From Lachnospiraceae bacterium (GTDB taxonomy: Bacteria; Bacillota; Clostridia; Lachnospirales; Lachnospiraceae), in the NCBI GenBank assembly GCA_910575555.1, contig CAJTFX010000003.1:186001-250000 (forward strand): DNA of 64,000 nt. The letters are read 5' to 3'. The position numbers and the translations under genes were made by a program. Every line of letters starts with the position of its first letter. Position 1 is the stretch's first letter. This document shows positions 26,059 to 34,484 of this stretch, piece by piece. Under the pieces are notes generated by a model. That model saw only the letters and a list, made by a program, of their open reading frames with translations. It had not been told where the DNA came from and did not search any database.

Positions 26059-26898
26059 ATGTTTGGATATATTATTGTAAATAAACCGGAAATGAAATTC
26101 AGGGAATTTGATCTCTATCAGTCCTATTACTGCGGCCTCTGCAAAACCCTCAAAGATCGGTTTGGAAAAAGAGGCCAGATTACTTTAAGCTACGATATGA
26201 CGTTTATGATTCTGCTGCTTACCAGTCTCTATGAACCGGAGACGGAGGTGAGCTGCTTAAGGTGCATGGCCCATCCTGCGAAAAAGCATCCTGCAAGGAT
26301 GAACCGGTTTACAGAGTACGGGGCAGATATGAATTTGCTGCTGTCTTATTATAAATGTCTGGATGACTGGGAGGACGAGCGTAAGGTTACCAGAAGGGCA
26401 TTGTCCCTGCTTTTGGAAAAGAAATGCCGTAAGATTCAGCAGTCCTATCCTGAGAAAGCGTCTCTGTTCCAGGAGAATTTAAAGCAGCTTCGCCGGTATG
26501 AGAAGGAAAACAGCAGGAATCCGGATGAGGCGTCAGGCTGCTTCGGCAGGATTATGGAAGAGATGTTTGTCTGGCAGAAGGACGAGTGGGAGCCGGAGCT
26601 GCGCCGCCTGGGATTTTTCCTGGGAAAGTTTATCTATCTGATGGATGCTTATGAAGATGTGGAAAAAGACGGGAAAACCGGTAATTACAATCTTTTTCAG
26701 GAGGATTATGGAACTTTCGGATTTGAACAGAAAGCAGAAATGATTCTGCGCATGATGATGGCAGAAAGCTCGAAAGCTTTTGAGCGTCTACCCATTGTAG
26801 AGAATACAGAGATTTTGAGAAATATTTTATATTCCGGCGTGTGGTGCCGGTATGAACATGTGAAGAAGAACAGGGAGAGGAAAGCAACAGATGTATGA
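26059..26898 (+). CDS. DUF5685 family protein
   Basis: A 279-residue protein beginning [20 protein letters not shown]. It has the cysteine pairs YYCGLCKTL and [12 protein letters not shown] near residues 28-80 that mark DUF5685; these may bind a metal. The rest is helical, with an acidic stretch near [12 protein letters not shown] reminiscent of isoprenoid-synthase-like folds, though I would not assign that activity. The start at 26059 sits behind AGAGAGG. Its last eight bases overlap the DnaJ-domain gene, a pairing that suggests a shared complex or chaperone-client relation. Function unknown. Confidence 0.75.
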   Translation: MFGYIIVNKPEMKFREFDLYQSYYCGLCKTLKDRFGKRGQITLSYDMTFMILLLTSLYEPETEVSCLRCMAHPAKKHPARMNRFTEYGADMNLLLSYYKCLDDWEDERKVTRRALSLLLEKKCRKIQQSYPEKASLFQENLKQLRRYEKENSRNPDEASGCFGRIMEEMFVWQKDEWEPELRRLGFFLGKFIYLMDAYEDVEKDGKTGNYNLFQEDYGTFGFEQKAEMILRMMMAESSKAFERLPIVENTEILRNILYSGVWCRYEHVKKNRERKATDV

Positions 26899-27610
26899 TC
26901 CATATGGGGTACTCGGGCTGAATCGGAATGCCACAGAGGAGGAGATTAAGAAAGCATATCGTTCTCTCAGCAGGAAATACCATCCCGATGCCAATGTGAA
27001 TAATCCAAACAAGGAACAGGCGGAAGAAAAGTTCAAGGAAATACAGCAGGCATATCAGCAGATTATGAGGGAGAAAGAGAATGGAACTGCCGACGGTTAC
27101 GGCACTGGCGGATACAGCGGGCAGAGCCAGGGAGGTTTTTCAGGAGGTTACTGGGATTTCGGTGATTTTTTTGGAGGCTTTGGAGGCTTTCAGGGACGTC
27201 AGCAAAGCAGAGCTTCCGGCCAGGATGAAGAAAGCGCTTATCAGCAGGCAGCTTCTAATTATATCCGAAGCGGCCATTACAGGGAGGCGCTGAATGTACT
27301 GAACAGCATGGGCAGCAGGGACGCCCGCTGGCACTATCTTTCTGCCATTGCCAACTCCGGCGCAGGCAATAACGTGGCGGCGCTGGACGCTGCACAGAAG
27401 GCCGTGTCCATGGAGCCCGGGAATATGGAATATCAGCAGCTTTATGCCCGGCTTCAGAACGGCGGAAGCTGGTATGACGCCAGACGGGAGAGCTACGGCA
27501 GCCCTGTGGTTTTTGGCGGCGATTTCTGCATGAAGCTCTGTCTGGCAAATCTTGCATGCAATTTTTGCTGCGGCGGAGGTCTTTGCTGCGGCGGAGTACC
27601 CTATTGTTAA
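26891..27610 (+). CDS. DnaJ-domain protein with a TPR-like middle and Cys-rich tail
   Basis: A 239-residue J-domain co-chaperone. The J-domain spans about residues 1-65 with the HPD signature in [11 protein letters not shown], so it should stimulate an Hsp70. A Gly/Phe-rich linker follows ([18 protein letters not shown]), then a helical TPR-like pair (about 115-180: [19 protein letters not shown]). The C-terminus carries eight cysteines in the last 30 residues, including the pairs FCC and LCC. There is no zinc-finger DnaJ core, so it is a specialised type III J-protein. It overlaps the DUF5685 gene, which also has cysteine pairs. Confidence 0.85.
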   Translation: MYDPYGVLGLNRNATEEEIKKAYRSLSRKYHPDANVNNPNKEQAEEKFKEIQQAYQQIMREKENGTADGYGTGGYSGQSQGGFSGGYWDFGDFFGGFGGFQGRQQSRASGQDEESAYQQAASNYIRSGHYREALNVLNSMGSRDARWHYLSAIANSGAGNNVAALDAAQKAVSMEPGNMEYQQLYARLQNGGSWYDARRESYGSPVVFGGDFCMKLCLANLACNFCCGGGLCCGGVPYC

Positions 27611-27622
27611 GGAGGGCAAAAC

Positions 27623-28132
27623 ATGGATTATATGGTGGTGTATTCCAGTATCACCGGCAATACGAAGAAAATTGCCACTGAAATTTTCAGCGCGCTTCCG
27701 GGTATGTCCAAAGATATGCAGAGCATGGCGGAATATAGGGGGAAGGATGCGGAAATATTTTTTATCGGTTTCTGGGTGGATCGGGGAACCTGCGATATTT
27801 CTGTCATCAATATGATGTCAGAGCTTCAGGGGAAAAAAGTGGCGCTGTTTGGCACCTGCGGCCTGGGGAATGGAGCGGATTATTACAAATCCATCGAACA
27901 GAAGGTAAAGGTCTGGATTCCGGATGACTGCGAATACCTGGGAGCCTTTCTGTGCCAGGGCAAAATGCCTATGAAGGTGCGGGCGAATTATGAGATTCCC
28001 AGAGAAGATCCGAGACAGGAGGAATGCAGAAAGAAAATGCTGCGGAATTTTGACGAGGGGCTGTTCCATCCCAATGAAGAGGATTTGGTTCAGGCGAGGG
28101 AGTTTGTGGAGCGGATTTTAATGCGGGTTTGA
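27623..28132 (+). CDS. Flavodoxin family protein
   Basis: A 169-residue flavodoxin-fold protein. The FMN phosphate loop is YSSITGNTKKIA at residues 7-18, and FGTCGLGNGADYY near 78 contributes to the isoalloxazine site. The C-terminal NEEDLVQAREFVERI is typical of the group. It carries electrons on bound FMN for a reductase in the cytoplasm. The short-chain form with this C-terminus resembles flavodoxin-family proteins annotated as BilS, a proposed partner of bilirubin reductase, but it is about 27 kb from the BilR-like gene here and the link is only a guess. It follows the DnaJ gene by 12 bases. Confidence 0.8.
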   Translation: MDYMVVYSSITGNTKKIATEIFSALPGMSKDMQSMAEYRGKDAEIFFIGFWVDRGTCDISVINMMSELQGKKVALFGTCGLGNGADYYKSIEQKVKVWIPDDCEYLGAFLCQGKMPMKVRANYEIPREDPRQEECRKKMLRNFDEGLFHPNEEDLVQAREFVERILMRV

Positions 28133-28189
28133 AATTAGATATTTACAGGTTCCAAAGAAAAATTCCAGAGAATTAGAAGTGAAAAAGAG

Positions 28190-28218
28190 TTGCCTTTTTG
28201 GAAAGATAATGATATAAT
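28190..28218 (+). promoter_or_regulatory. Promoter of the LacI-family regulator gene
   Basis: TTGCCT (28190-28195), 17 bases, perfect TATAAT (28213-28218). Confidence 0.7.
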
Positions 28219-28266
28219 TCCCGTATTTGATAGGAAAAAGTTCACAATATAAGGGAGTAAATTTAA

Positions 28267-29283
28267 ATGGTAACAATTAAAGAAGTGGCGTTTAGTCTGG
28301 GGGTCAGTCCCACCACCGTTTCCAATGTGATTCATGGAAATACCAAGGAAGTGTCTCCCAGAACAATTGCGCGTGTCCGGGAAAAATTAGACGAACTGCA
28401 TTATATCCCGAATATGAGCGCCCGTACACTGGCCGGGAATTTCTCCAGAATTATAGGTTTAATTATCCGATATCCGGTGATGGAAGGAAAAAATGCAGTT
28501 CAGGACCCATTTAACAGTGAGTTAATCGGTACCATAGAAGCGGAAATCAGAAAAGCCGGTTTTTTCCTGATGTTATATGCTTCTGATAATGCACAAGAGG
28601 TACTGAATGTGGCCCATACATGGAATGTAGACGGCCTGATTGCTTTTGGAATGGGTGCAAAAGAATGTCAGGAGATCAAGGAAACGGCCAAGATGCCGGT
28701 GGTATTTATCGACTGTTATTTTTTGGACGATGAGAATGCATACAATAACGTGGGGTTGAAGGATCGGGAATATGCCGGTAAAATCACCGAGTACCTGATT
28801 GAGCAAGGGCATAAAAGAATTGCATTTCTGGCGGATAACCGGGTGGGTGTGGATTTCGAGAGATGGTCGGGATACTGTCAGGCAATGGAAAAGCATAATC
28901 TTCCGGCAGTGGAGGATTCTTTTTTTATGATTTCTTATGGGGACACCGGGATTCAGCAGACTTATGATGCTTTGTATGCAAGGAAAGATGAATTTACGGC
29001 TCTTTTTTTTGCCTCGGATTATTATGCCTGTCTTGCAATCAATTATTTTTACGATAAGGGAATTCGGGTTCCCGATGAAATGTCAGTGGTGGGGTTTGAC
29101 GATAATATTTTCGCCAGAAATATCCGTCCGAAGCTTACCACTGTACAGCAGAATGCCGGAGAAAAGGGTCGGATTGCTGTGGAAAGTGTCATCAAAATGA
29201 TAGAAAAAAAAGCAGCATTTGTGGGGAACATCCGGTTGGATGCCGAACTGGTGATACGAGATTCTGTAAAAAATATTACTTAA
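28267..29283 (+). CDS. LacI-family transcriptional regulator of the glycan locus
   Basis: A 338-residue LacI/GalR repressor. The N-terminal helix-turn-helix and hinge helix span about residues 1-55 (VTIKEVAFSLGVSPTTVSNV, then SARTLAGNFSRIIGLI). The sugar-binding domain follows, with VDGLIAFGMG, GHKRIAFLADNR and SVVGFDDNIFARNIRPKLTT. It lies immediately before the sugar ABC importer and hydrolases. Two identical palindromes centred on TTTTGCGCAAAA in the next promoter region have the CG-centred symmetry LacI-family proteins bind, so it almost certainly controls that operon. The inducer is unknown; products of the downstream glycosidases are the obvious candidates. Its own terminator follows, so it is a separate unit. 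Confidence 0.88.
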   Translation: MVTIKEVAFSLGVSPTTVSNVIHGNTKEVSPRTIARVREKLDELHYIPNMSARTLAGNFSRIIGLIIRYPVMEGKNAVQDPFNSELIGTIEAEIRKAGFFLMLYASDNAQEVLNVAHTWNVDGLIAFGMGAKECQEIKETAKMPVVFIDCYFLDDENAYNNVGLKDREYAGKITEYLIEQGHKRIAFLADNRVGVDFERWSGYCQAMEKHNLPAVEDSFFMISYGDTGIQQTYDALYARKDEFTALFFASDYYACLAINYFYDKGIRVPDEMSVVGFDDNIFARNIRPKLTTVQQNAGEKGRIAVESVIKMIEKKAAFVGNIRLDAELVIRDSVKNIT

Positions 29284-29284
29284 G

Positions 29285-29330
29285 AAAGAACTGTCTGGAC
29301 AAAAGTACTAATTTTCCGGGCAGTTCTTTT
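29285..29330 (+). terminator. Rho-independent terminator after the LacI-family gene
   Basis: AAAGAACTG(TCTGG) pairs with (CCGGG)CAGTTCTTT across a 17-base loop and ends in four T. Confidence 0.7.
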
Positions 29331-29408
29331 GTCTATTTTGCCTAAATTGAATTTTGATTAATTGTAGAATATTTACAAAATTCAATCTTTTTATCTAGAA
29401 AATAATTC

Positions 29409-29422
29409 CTTTTGCGCAAAAG
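29409..29422. promoter_or_regulatory. Upstream operator palindrome O1
   Basis: CTTTTGCGCAAAAG is a perfect 14-bp palindrome with the central CG typical of LacI-family operators. An identical copy lies exactly 61 bp downstream. A possible promoter, TTGCAA (29426-29431) with TAATCT (29449-29454), lies between them. Confidence 0.75.
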
Positions 29423-29469
29423 TTATTGCAAAGTGTCATATTGTGTGGTAATCTAATATTATAAAATTA

Positions 29470-29483
29470 CTTTTGCGCAAAAG
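29470..29483. promoter_or_regulatory. Downstream operator palindrome O2
   Basis: An exact second copy of CTTTTGCGCAAAAG, 44 bases before the start codon of the binding-protein gene. Bound repressor would block the start of transcription, and the two sites would allow looping. Confidence 0.75.
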
Positions 29484-29526
29484 GTATAATTATTTTTATC
29501 ATATGGAAAGGAGAACTGGTAAATTT

Positions 29527-30951
29527 ATGAAAAGAAGATTATTAGCATTGTTGTTAGCAGGAACTATGGCAGCCGGAGTATTGGCAGGGTGCGGAAACAA
29601 CAGTTCAAAAAATGAAGGAAAAAGCGAGGGTACTACAGAAAATCAGAACGCAGACAATGAAGCAGACGAAGTAGCCGATGATGCGGAAGAAGGAACAGAA
29701 GAGGTAAAAGGCAGCGATGAAGGCTCAGGAGATATCACCGGAACCGTTGATATTTTCCAGTATAAAGTTGAGATTAACGACGCTTTGAAAGCGGCAACCG
29801 AAAAGTACATGGAATTAAACCCGGGCGTTACAATTAACCTGGAAACTGTGGGCGGCGGCGATGACTACGGCGCAGCATTGAGAACAAGAATGCAGGCCAG
29901 TGATCAGCCGGAAATTTTCAATATCGGCGGTCCCCAGGATGTGATTGACTGGGAAGCGAACCTGGCGGATTTATCAGCCGAAGGATGGGTTGGCAATACA
30001 GTGGAAGGCCTGCTGGATGATGTAACGAAGGATGGAAAGGTTTACGGTATGCCTCTTGCAATTGAAGGATACGGCTTTGTTTATAACAAAGAAATCTTTG
30101 AGGCAGCAGGAATTGACGTAGCAGCATTGAAAACGTATGAGGACATTGACAAGGCGTTCGGAGACTTGAAAGCCAAAATTGACAACGGAGATTTAAAGGA
30201 GCAGTTCCCGGCATTGGAGGCTGTGATTGAATATCCGGCAAAAGAAAAATGGGTATTGGGCATGCATACTGGAAATATTGCGTTAGGCCAGGAATTTGCA
30301 AACTGCACCGAGGCGTTCAATGCCAAGGAAGTGGAGTTTAAGTATGCGGCAGAATTGAAAGACTTAATTGACCTGCAGATTAAATACACAGTAAATGCAG
30401 ATAATCCGGCAGCCCTGAATGCAGTGGATTATTCCATGCAGGCCGGCGGCGGACTGGCCATTGAGCGTGTGGCAGCGATTCAGCAGGGGAACTGGGTATA
30501 CCCGATTATTGCTGAAGTAGATTCTGCAGTGGCTGAGAAACTTGGAATTATTCCCATGCCGTTAAAGGGCGTATCTGAGGGAAATACTCCGGTAGGTGTT
30601 CCGATGTACTGGGCTGTAAACAGCCAGAGCGATGAAAAAGATCAGGCAGCGGCAAGAGATTTCTTAAACTGGCTGTATCAGTCAGAAGAGGGAATGCAGA
30701 TTGTGGTAAATGATTTTGGATTTATTCCGCCTCTTACCAATTTCGGCGATGCAAAACCCTCAGATCCTTTGGGACAGGCAATCAGCGAAGCTGCGAATGC
30801 AGGAACCATTGCGCCATGGGTATTTAACGGATGTCCGACAAGCTGGGCAGAAAATGTACTTGGAGCGGAAATTCAGTCTTATATCGGCGGCGATAAGACC
30901 TGGGAGGAAGCTGTTGAAAGTGCAAAACAGAGCTGGAAAGAATCTCGTTAG
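29527..30951 (+). CDS. Sugar ABC transporter substrate-binding lipoprotein
   Basis: A 474-residue extracellular solute-binding protein (family 1). The signal peptide ends in the lipobox LAGC (Cys at about residue 21), followed by an acidic linker to about residue 75. The binding-protein fold then shows YKVEINDALKAATEKYMELN, INLETVGGGDDYGAALRTRM, GMPLAIEGYGFVYNKEIFEA and AARDFLNWLYQSEEGMQIVV. It captures oligosaccharides outside the membrane and delivers them to the two permeases downstream. The start at 29527 gives the proper signal peptide; AAAGGAG lies somewhat far upstream. No ATPase gene is present in the operon, so a shared MsmK-type ATPase elsewhere is expected. Confidence 0.9.
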   Translation: MKRRLLALLLAGTMAAGVLAGCGNNSSKNEGKSEGTTENQNADNEADEVADDAEEGTEEVKGSDEGSGDITGTVDIFQYKVEINDALKAATEKYMELNPGVTINLETVGGGDDYGAALRTRMQASDQPEIFNIGGPQDVIDWEANLADLSAEGWVGNTVEGLLDDVTKDGKVYGMPLAIEGYGFVYNKEIFEAAGIDVAALKTYEDIDKAFGDLKAKIDNGDLKEQFPALEAVIEYPAKEKWVLGMHTGNIALGQEFANCTEAFNAKEVEFKYAAELKDLIDLQIKYTVNADNPAALNAVDYSMQAGGGLAIERVAAIQQGNWVYPIIAEVDSAVAEKLGIIPMPLKGVSEGNTPVGVPMYWAVNSQSDEKDQAAARDFLNWLYQSEEGMQIVVNDFGFIPPLTNFGDAKPSDPLGQAISEAANAGTIAPWVFNGCPTSWAENVLGAEIQSYIGGDKTWEEAVESAKQSWKESR

Positions 30952-31046
30952 CCAATGATTTATGGGGCGCTGCATGAAGGATTTGAGGTACGGGATATTT
31001 CCTTCCTGCGGCAGCCCCTTTTTAGGAAGAACTGGAGGAGATAATA

Positions 31047-31913
31047 TTGAAGAGGTCGAAACTGGGATTTTGGGGATTTGTGCTGCCCTCCTTTGTAATG
31101 TTTGCGGTGGTGGTGCTGATTCCTGCTTTATGGGGCATAGGATATTCTTTTACAAGTTGGAACGGGATTGGGAATGACGTTGCGTTTGTAGGAATCAGCA
31201 ATTATATTAAGATTTTTACAGAGGACGGAGATTTCCGCCATGCGTTTCTTTTTACGGCAGTATTCTCTGTTCTGGTGGTAATCTGCGTGAATCTGGTAGG
31301 ATTTCTGCTGGCGCTTCTTGTAACTTCAAAAGCCAAAGGAACCACTTTGATGCGGGGGGCGTTTTTTATGCCCAACTTAATCGGAGGTATCCTTCTGGGA
31401 TTTACCTGGCAGTTTATTTTTGTACAGGCTTTCGGAGCAATTTACAATGCTACAGGACTGGAATTTTTCAAAAACTGGCTTTCGGATACAAAAACAAGTT
31501 TTTTCGGTTTATTGATTTTGGTAGTCTGGCAGCTTGCCGGATATATGATGTTGATTTACATTGCTCAGATTCAGAATATTCCGGATGATATTCTGGAAGC
31601 GGCAGAGATTGACGGAGCCAATTACCGGCAGAGATTGTTTTATGTGGTTCTCCCGCTGGTTGCTCCTGCATTTACGATCGGTTTGTTCTTATCTTTAACC
31701 ACATGTTTTAAGCTGTATGATCAGAACCTTTCCCTGACGAATGGAGGACCGTATAACAGTACAGAAATGCTTGCGCTGAATATTTACAATACGGCATTTA
31801 AATACAATAACTATGGAGAAGCCCAGGCCAAAGCAGTGATATTTTTGTTAGTTGTATCTGTGATTGGGCTGACACAATTAAATATCAGTAAGAAGAAGGA
31901 GGTTGAGATGTAA
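31047..31913 (+). CDS. Sugar ABC transporter permease (MalF-type)
   Basis: A 288-residue membrane protein with six helices. The start is TTG 31047, set by GGAGGAG six bases upstream. The cytoplasmic EAA loop that contacts the ATPase reads LEAAEIDGANYRQRLFYVVL near residue 190. The C-terminal TNGGPYNSTEML is typical of MalF-type carbohydrate permeases. It pairs with the next gene to form the membrane channel and shares one base with it (TAATG). A rare TTG start may hold its level down relative to the binding protein. Confidence 0.9.
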   Translation: MKRSKLGFWGFVLPSFVMFAVVVLIPALWGIGYSFTSWNGIGNDVAFVGISNYIKIFTEDGDFRHAFLFTAVFSVLVVICVNLVGFLLALLVTSKAKGTTLMRGAFFMPNLIGGILLGFTWQFIFVQAFGAIYNATGLEFFKNWLSDTKTSFFGLLILVVWQLAGYMMLIYIAQIQNIPDDILEAAEIDGANYRQRLFYVVLPLVAPAFTIGLFLSLTTCFKLYDQNLSLTNGGPYNSTEMLALNIYNTAFKYNNYGEAQAKAVIFLLVVSVIGLTQLNISKKKEVEM

Positions 31914-32746
31914 TGAGAAAAAGGCAGAGAATGATTAGCTTTGTTCTGACAGTCATCGGCCTCTTTTTGGCAGTGGCATTCTTTTCTCCGATTTTGGTGC
32001 TTTTAAATAATTCCTTTAAATCGCTGAAGAATATTTATCTGGATGTTCTGGCGTTTCCCACAGCGGAAACTTTTATCACGACAAATTATCCGGATGCTTT
32101 TGAGAAGTTGGAATTTGTCAAGTCTTTCGGCAATTCTTTTATGATTACGGTATGCTCCACCGGACTGATTCTGGTATTTTGCTCCATGGCTGCCTGGGTA
32201 CTGGTAAGGTATAAGACGAAAAAGAGCAAGGTTATTTTTATGATGTATGCATCCGCTACACTGATTCCCTTCCAGTGCGTGATGCTGCCTCTGGTTCGTC
32301 TGATGGACAAGCTTCATATGATGAACCGGCCGGGACTTGTACTGATGTATTTAGGGTTCGGCGCTAGCTTGTCCATTATCCTGTTTCATGGATTTATCAA
32401 GAATGTTCCGGTGGAGCTGGAGGAAGCGGCCAGATTAGACGGCTGCAACATGGTGCAGACTTTTTTTCTGGTGGTGCTGCCCATGCTGAAAACGATTATG
32501 GTTACCGTGGCAATTTTGAATGTTATGTGGATTTGGAATGATTTTCTGCTTCCCCAGCTTATGATTAACAAACCGGGCTGGCAGACGCTGCCCCTTAAGA
32601 CATTTTTATTCTTCGGACAGTTTTCCAAGAAATGGGATCTGGCCACGGCGGGGCTGATTATGTGTATGCTGCCTATTATCCTGTTTTACATAGTTTGCCA
32701 GAAACACATTGTAAAAGGCGTTACCGAAGGAGCTGTGAAAGGTTAA
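31913..32746 (+). CDS. Sugar ABC transporter permease (MalG-type)
   Basis: A 277-residue membrane protein with six helices, starting in the TAATG junction with the previous permease. The EAA loop is LEEAARLDGCNMVQTFFLVV near residue 165. WIWNDFLLPQLMI, near residue 205, is characteristic of MalG-type subunits. Together with its neighbour and the binding lipoprotein it imports oligosaccharides released by the secreted enzymes encoded downstream. Confidence 0.9.
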   Translation: MRKRQRMISFVLTVIGLFLAVAFFSPILVLLNNSFKSLKNIYLDVLAFPTAETFITTNYPDAFEKLEFVKSFGNSFMITVCSTGLILVFCSMAAWVLVRYKTKKSKVIFMMYASATLIPFQCVMLPLVRLMDKLHMMNRPGLVLMYLGFGASLSIILFHGFIKNVPVELEEAARLDGCNMVQTFFLVVLPMLKTIMVTVAILNVMWIWNDFLLPQLMINKPGWQTLPLKTFLFFGQFSKKWDLATAGLIMCMLPIILFYIVCQKHIVKGVTEGAVKG

Positions 32747-32810
32747 ACGAATCGTTGACATACAGGGGGAACATGCAAAAACTTGAAAAGATAATGGAAG
32801 GAGGCAGACG

Positions 32811-34484
32811 GTGGAGGAGCAAAAGAAATGGTGGAAAGAAGCTGTGGTGTATCAGATTTATCCCAGAAGCTTCAAGGACAGCAACGGAGATGGAATCGGC
32901 GATTTGAGAGGTATTTTGGAAAAGCTGGATTACCTTTCTTATTTGGGAATTGACGTAATCTGGATGTCTCCCATATTTCAGTCGCCAAACCATGATAACG
33001 GGTATGATATTTCCGATTACCAGGGGATTATGGATGAATTCGGAACGATGGAAGATTTCAGGCTGCTGCTGAAGGAAAGCCATAAAAGGGGGATTAAGAT
33101 AATTCTGGATCTGGTGGTAAACCATACATCCGATGAACATCCCTGGTTTATCAAAAGCCGGGAGGAAAAAGAAAATCCTTACTGGGATTATTATATCTGG
33201 AAGCCGGCCAAAAACGGAAAGGAACCCAATAACTGGGGCGCCTGGTTCGGCGGTTCCGCCTGGGAGTACGATGAAAACCGGAAAAAATATTATTTTCATC
33301 AGTTTTCCCCTCATCAGCCGGATTTAAACTGGAAAAACCCCAAGGTGCGGGAAGAAATTTTTGCTATGATGCGGTGGTGGCTGGAACAGGGAATTGATGG
33401 ATTCCGCATGGATGTCATCAATATGATTTCCAAGACGGAGGATTATTCTGACGGGGCGCTGAAAGGGCTGTACGGAGATCTTTCGCCCTATTGCATGAAC
33501 GGGCCCCAGGTACATGAATATCTGAGAGAGATGCATGAAAAGGTCCTGTGCCGGTACGACATTATGACAATTGGGGAGGCAATGGAAGCAGGCGTGGAAG
33601 AGGCGAAAAAATATGCCGGCGCAGCTCGGAAAGAACTGAATATGGTGTTCCAGTTAGAACACCTGGATATGGGGAGGGGACAATACGGGAAATGGAATGA
33701 CAAACCTGTCAATCTGAAGGAATTGAAAGAAATTTTCGGAAAATGGCAGGAGGAACTGAAGGGGACAGGATGGAATTCTCTTTGCTGGAGTAATCACGAT
33801 CAGCCCCGGGCCGTCAGCAGATTCGGGGATGATGGGACATATTGGGAAGCTTCGGCAAAAATGCTTGCCACCTGTCTGCATATGATGCGGGGCACGCCTT
33901 TTATTTATCAGGGCGAGGAGATCGGAATGACAAATGCCGGATTCCAGAAACTTGAGGATTACAGGGATGTGGAGTCCCTTCAGGCGTATCAGGAGCTTGT
34001 GGAAGAGGCCGGCGTCAGCCATGGGGCCATGATGGAATATTTAAAGCTGAAAAGCAGGGACAATGCCAGAACCCCCATGCAGTGGAATGAAGAAAGGCAG
34101 GCGGGATTTACAGAAGGCAGTCCGTGGATTCCGGTAATTGGCAGTTATCCTGAAATCAATGTACATAAGCAGCGGAGCGAAGAGTCGTCCATATTGAATT
34201 ATTACCGCAGGCTGATTGCATTGCGCCGTGAAAAACCGGTGATTGTATATGGGGATTTTCATATGCTGCTGAAGGAAAGCGAATCTGTATTTGCGTATGA
34301 AAGGAAATTGGATGGCGTGAAATTGACAGTGGTATGCAATTTTACAACACAGGAGACGCCCTGCGGCCTTGTGTCAGAGACAGCGTCTATTCTGATTTCT
34401 AATTACCAGGACAGAGCTTCTGGGATATTGCGTCCTTACGAAGCGGTAGTATATGAAGAACAGTGTAAAGGAGGCAGGTTATGA
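32811..34484 (+). CDS. GH13 alpha-glucosidase, probably oligo-1,6-glucosidase (isomaltase) type
   Basis: A 557-residue cytoplasmic glycoside hydrolase family 13 enzyme; no signal peptide. The GH13 regions are clear: LDLVVNHTSDEHPWF (region I), GFRMDVINMI with nucleophile Asp201 (II), IMTIGEAMEAG with acid/base Glu256 (III), and WSNHDQPR with Asp330 (IV). The residue after the nucleophile is Val202. In yeast isomaltase and oligo-1,6-glucosidases a Val here goes with preference for alpha-1,6 bonds, whereas maltases have Thr or Ala. Region QPDLNWKNP is also typical of the oligo-1,6-glucosidase group. Start is GTG 32811 behind GGAAGGAGG. It would split imported isomalto-oligosaccharides to glucose. 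Its stop overlaps the next gene by four bases. Confidence 0.88.
   Translation: MEEQKKWWKEAVVYQIYPRSFKDSNGDGIGDLRGILEKLDYLSYLGIDVIWMSPIFQSPNHDNGYDISDYQGIMDEFGTMEDFRLLLKESHKRGIKIILDLVVNHTSDEHPWFIKSREEKENPYWDYYIWKPAKNGKEPNNWGAWFGGSAWEYDENRKKYYFHQFSPHQPDLNWKNPKVREEIFAMMRWWLEQGIDGFRMDVINMISKTEDYSDGALKGLYGDLSPYCMNGPQVHEYLREMHEKVLCRYDIMTIGEAMEAGVEEAKKYAGAARKELNMVFQLEHLDMGRGQYGKWNDKPVNLKELKEIFGKWQEELKGTGWNSLCWSNHDQPRAVSRFGDDGTYWEASAKMLATCLHMMRGTPFIYQGEEIGMTNAGFQKLEDYRDVESLQAYQELVEEAGVSHGAMMEYLKLKSRDNARTPMQWNEERQAGFTEGSPWIPVIGSYPEINVHKQRSEESSILNYYRRLIALRREKPVIVYGDFHMLLKESESVFAYERKLDGVKLTVVCNFTTQETPCGLVSETASILISNYQDRASGILRPYEAVVYEEQCKGGRL

Noticed and set aside
27623-28132. Firm assignment as BilS
   Set aside because: Only general flavodoxin features are visible, and the BilR-like gene is about 27 kb away in a different operon.
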